Positions 4,807-6,642 of a DNA stretch of 6,642 bases are shown here, in pieces (position 1 is the stretch's first letter; each line of letters opens with the position of its first letter). The position numbers and the translations under genes were made by a program. The DNA is from JBGPNN01 sp041487495 (GTDB taxonomy: Bacteria; Sysuimicrobiota; Sysuimicrobiia; Sysuimicrobiales; Humicultoraceae), in the NCBI GenBank assembly GCA_041487495.1, contig JBGPNN010000191.1, positions 1 through 6,642 on the forward strand. The letters run 5' to 3'. Below the pieces are notes generated by a model, which saw nothing but the letters and a program-made list of their open reading frames with translations, made no database searches and had not been told where the DNA came from.

Positions 4807-6642
4807 TTAGACGCGAGGCCGGGACTGGTGGCGCTCCCAAACCGTGCGCCACTTGCGTTCAAACAACTGTTTGTTCCGCTCGAAGAGCGCGTCGTAGGCC
4901 GCATCCTCCAGGTCTTTGATCGACGAACGGCCGAAGTGGTGCACGAAGACGTCCTCGGCGCAGACCAGTCTGTATCCGAGCGCGCGCACCCGCCACGCGT
5001 AGTCGTCGTCCTCGAACATCCCGATCCCGAAGCGCTCATCCAGCAAGCCGGCCCGCTGCAGGACGTCACGCCGAAATGCCACGCAGAACATGCTGAGCAT
5101 GGGGAGGGCGCGGATCTCGCCGGCATGCGCCCGGCCGTAGGCCTCGGCGAAGGCGTGCATGTCCTCCATCGAACCGTACGAGACCTCGATGCGTGACTCG
5201 TTTCCCGAGAAGTTGGTCACCGGGCCAACCATCCCGATTGAGGGGTCGCTGGACAGATGCCGCGCCAGGCCACCCAGCCAGCCACGTGTGACGACCGTAT
5301 CGTTGTTGAGCAAGACGAGGATCTCGCCAGACGATGCCATCAGTCCTTGATTCGTGCCCGCCGCGAATCCTCTGTTCTCGTTGTTTAGGATGAAGCGCAG
5401 ATTCGAGTGTACTGTCTGCATTTCCCGAACCATCTCCGCGGTGCCGTCCTGGGAGGCGTTGTCGACGACGATGACCTCGGCGTTGGCGTACGAGGTATAG
5501 CCCCACAGGCTCTCCAGACATAGAGCGGTGAGGTGGACCTTGTTGTGGGTGACGATGACGATGCTCGCCCTGGGCACGACACCAGCCACGGCTGTCTTTA
5601 GTGCCAGGTAGCGCGCGGCCCAGGTGTGCCGGCGGGCAAACGCCGTCCGCGCGGCCCGGCGCTCCGGACCATCCTCGCTCAGTGCGTGCTCGAGGGCCTG
5701 CAAGAAGGCGGCGGTCCCGTGTCCTTCATACGCGAGCCCGTCCACAACCAGCGGCGCCACTTCTGGGAGCGGCGTTGTGACCACAGGCTTACCGGCACTC
5801 AGGTATTCGTAGACCTTTACGGGGTCCGTGGCCTGGGTGAGCCGGTTCACCGCGAACGGCACGATACACGCGTCGAACTGATGATAGTAATCTGGCAGGC
5901 TGGCGTAAGGGAGTTCGCCGAGGAGGTACACGTTGGGGAGCCGTCGGAGGGCCCGCACGTCCCCGCCGTCTGTGCTGCCGATCAGCACGAAGGACCACCC
6001 CGGGCGCTCCTTCGCGAGTTCGGAGACCAATCGACTATCGAACCACTCCGCGATTGCCCCCGCGTACCCGATCACCGGCTTTGGCAGCGTGTCGAAGAGC
6101 GCAGGTGGTGTGCCTGCGGGCACGCTGAAGTGGTCGAAGTCCGCGGCGTTGTGAAGGAGTACGCAGCGGGATGTGTGCGGCGACCATCGCTCGTAGAGGA
6201 CGCGGGCGGTGGTCAGGACAAGGTCGCTGTGGACCACAAGGTCCACCTCCGCCATCGCCATCTCCGGATGGCTGGTTGCAAAACCGGCATGATCATCCAT
6301 GCAATCGTAAACGAGGGTCCACCCCAGAACCTGCTTCAGGTGGACGGCAAGCGGTCCCCAGAACGGCAGCGACACCACGCAGACGACATCGCGCAGGCCT
6401 TCGGCGTGTTGAAACTCTGACAGGACCAGTCCCAACCGCTTGATCATGCCGGCATTCAGACGGTCCAGGTGCACGTTGAGCCATTTCGGCCCGGGGAGAG
6501 GGAGATCGTACACACCCGGCCTGTGCGCCCGAAGCGTCGCGGCCTCCGCCGGCGAAAACGATGGCCGTACGTAGTAGACGCGGTGGCCGTGCGTGGCCAA
6601 TTGGATGCACAGGTGCTGGGCGCGCTGGAACCGAGAGCCCCA
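4807..6642 (-). CDS. Two-domain glycosyltransferase, GT4 followed by GT2 (5' end outside window)
   Basis: The open frame runs from the right edge to a TAA at 4809-4807, giving 611 visible residues. The coding sequence passes through the TTG at 6600: upstream codons read WGSRFQRAQHLCIQL, which matches the usual start region of GT4-like enzymes, so the true start lies outside. The N-terminal half (to about 5600) has a GT-B look, with LVYDCMDDHAGF, VIGYAGAIAEWFDS, FVLIGS and DPVKVYEYLSAGKPVVTT, the donor-binding signature near 5790-5825. A second, complete GT-A domain starts near 5570. It has ASIVIVTHNK, EVIVVDNASQDGT, NENRGFAAGTNQGL, the metal-binding LNNDT, then MFEDDDYAWRVRALG and HHFGRSS, as in rhamnosyl- and galactofuranosyl-type GT2 enzymes. 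One polypeptide thus probably adds two sugars, or two linkages, to the growing glycan at the cytoplasmic face. Its stop is four bases from that of the convergent membrane glycosyltransferase gene. Confidence 0.92.
   Translation of the reverse strand, partial: WGSRFQRAQHLCIQLATHGHRVYYVRPSFSPAEAATLRAHRPGVYDLPLPGPKWLNVHLDRLNAGMIKRLGLVLSEFQHAEGLRDVVCVVSLPFWGPLAVHLKQVLGWTLVYDCMDDHAGFATSHPEMAMAEVDLVVHSDLVLTTARVLYERWSPHTSRCVLLHNAADFDHFSVPAGTPPALFDTLPKPVIGYAGAIAEWFDSRLVSELAKERPGWSFVLIGSTDGGDVRALRRLPNVYLLGELPYASLPDYYHQFDACIVPFAVNRLTQATDPVKVYEYLSAGKPVVTTPLPEVAPLVVDGLAYEGHGTAAFLQALEHALSEDGPERRAARTAFARRHTWAARYLALKTAVAGVVPRASIVIVTHNKVHLTALCLESLWGYTSYANAEVIVVDNASQDGTAEMVREMQTVHSNLRFILNNENRGFAAGTNQGLMASSGEILVLLNNDTVVTRGWLGGLARHLSSDPSIGMVGPVTNFSGNESRIEVSYGSMEDMHAFAEAYGRAHAGEIRALPMLSMFCVAFRRDVLQRAGLLDERFGIGMFEDDDYAWRVRALGYRLVCAEDVFVHHFGRSSIKDLEDAAYDALFERNKQLFERKWRTVWERHQSRPRV

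Noticed and set aside
3857..4810. Plus-strand ORF of 317 codons in another frame of the GT-C gene
   Set aside because: Its translation is Arg/Gly/Pro-rich with no hydrophobic or domain pattern, while the overlapping frame encodes an ordered series of membrane helices. It matters only as the frame reached by a one-base gain in the G8 tract.
4804..4814. Small inverted repeat GCGT-TAG-ACGC between the convergent stops
   Set aside because: A four-base stem with a three-base loop and no T run is too weak to be a terminator and is expected by chance.
4341..5126. Minus-strand ORF spanning the convergent junction
   Set aside because: It overlaps both convergent genes out of frame and its translation is low-complexity Ser/Arg/Pro-rich, so it is not a plausible gene bridging the junction.
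5626..6420. Plus-strand ORF opposite the GT4 domain
   Set aside because: It is a mirror of a strongly supported glycosyltransferase domain, has no motif or ribosome binding site, and is composed mostly of Arg, Glu, Val and His.
1..6642. Search for mobile elements, tRNAs, CRISPR arrays, riboswitches or long direct repeats
   Set aside because: No transposase or integrase motif, spaced repeat or RNA fold was seen. Almost every base is covered by coding sequence, leaving no intergenic room longer than about 30 bases.

Overview
This is a GC-rich, almost completely coding bacterial window that looks like the interior of a cell-surface polysaccharide or glycoconjugate biosynthesis island. No rRNA, tRNA, CRISPR array, insertion sequence or phage gene is visible. 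The window does not identify the species. The high GC content, the strong G/C bias at third codon positions and the tightly overlapping genes fit a free-living environmental bacterium, but I cannot name a phylum with confidence.

Layout. Positions 1-4802 hold a run of tightly packed plus-strand genes. They are the last codons of an upstream gene (1-83, perhaps a methyltransferase), an HpcH/HpaI-fold aldolase or lyase (80-913), an extended-SDR NDP-sugar epimerase/dehydratase (894-1844), a family 2 glycosyltransferase of the DPM1/GtrB type (1814-2533), a class I SAM-dependent methyltransferase (2530-3264) and a polytopic GT-C-type membrane glycosyltransferase (3297-4802, probably beginning earlier at 3261). 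Neighbouring genes overlap by 4, 20, 31 and 4 bases, and the last junction may also overlap by 4. The run therefore reads as one translationally coupled operon whose promoter lies before the window. On the minus strand, a large two-domain glycosyltransferase (GT4 followed by GT2) runs from beyond the right edge to 4807. It converges on the membrane glycosyltransferase with only four bases between the stop codons.

How the genes may work together (inference). The epimerase, and possibly the aldolase, would make or tailor an activated sugar. The GtrB/DPM1-like enzyme would load a sugar onto a polyprenyl-phosphate carrier. The GT-C membrane protein could use that lipid-linked donor on the outer face of the membrane. 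The methyltransferase would decorate the sugar or the lipid intermediate, and the GT4-GT2 protein would add two residues to the chain in the cytoplasm. The points most worth a second look are an Arg where the epimerase should have its catalytic Tyr, the aldolase placed inside a glycan operon, the non-AUG starts at overlap junctions (TTGA, and probably CTGA), and a G8 tract inside the membrane glycosyltransferase gene. I found no convincing evidence of an entirely new class of system.
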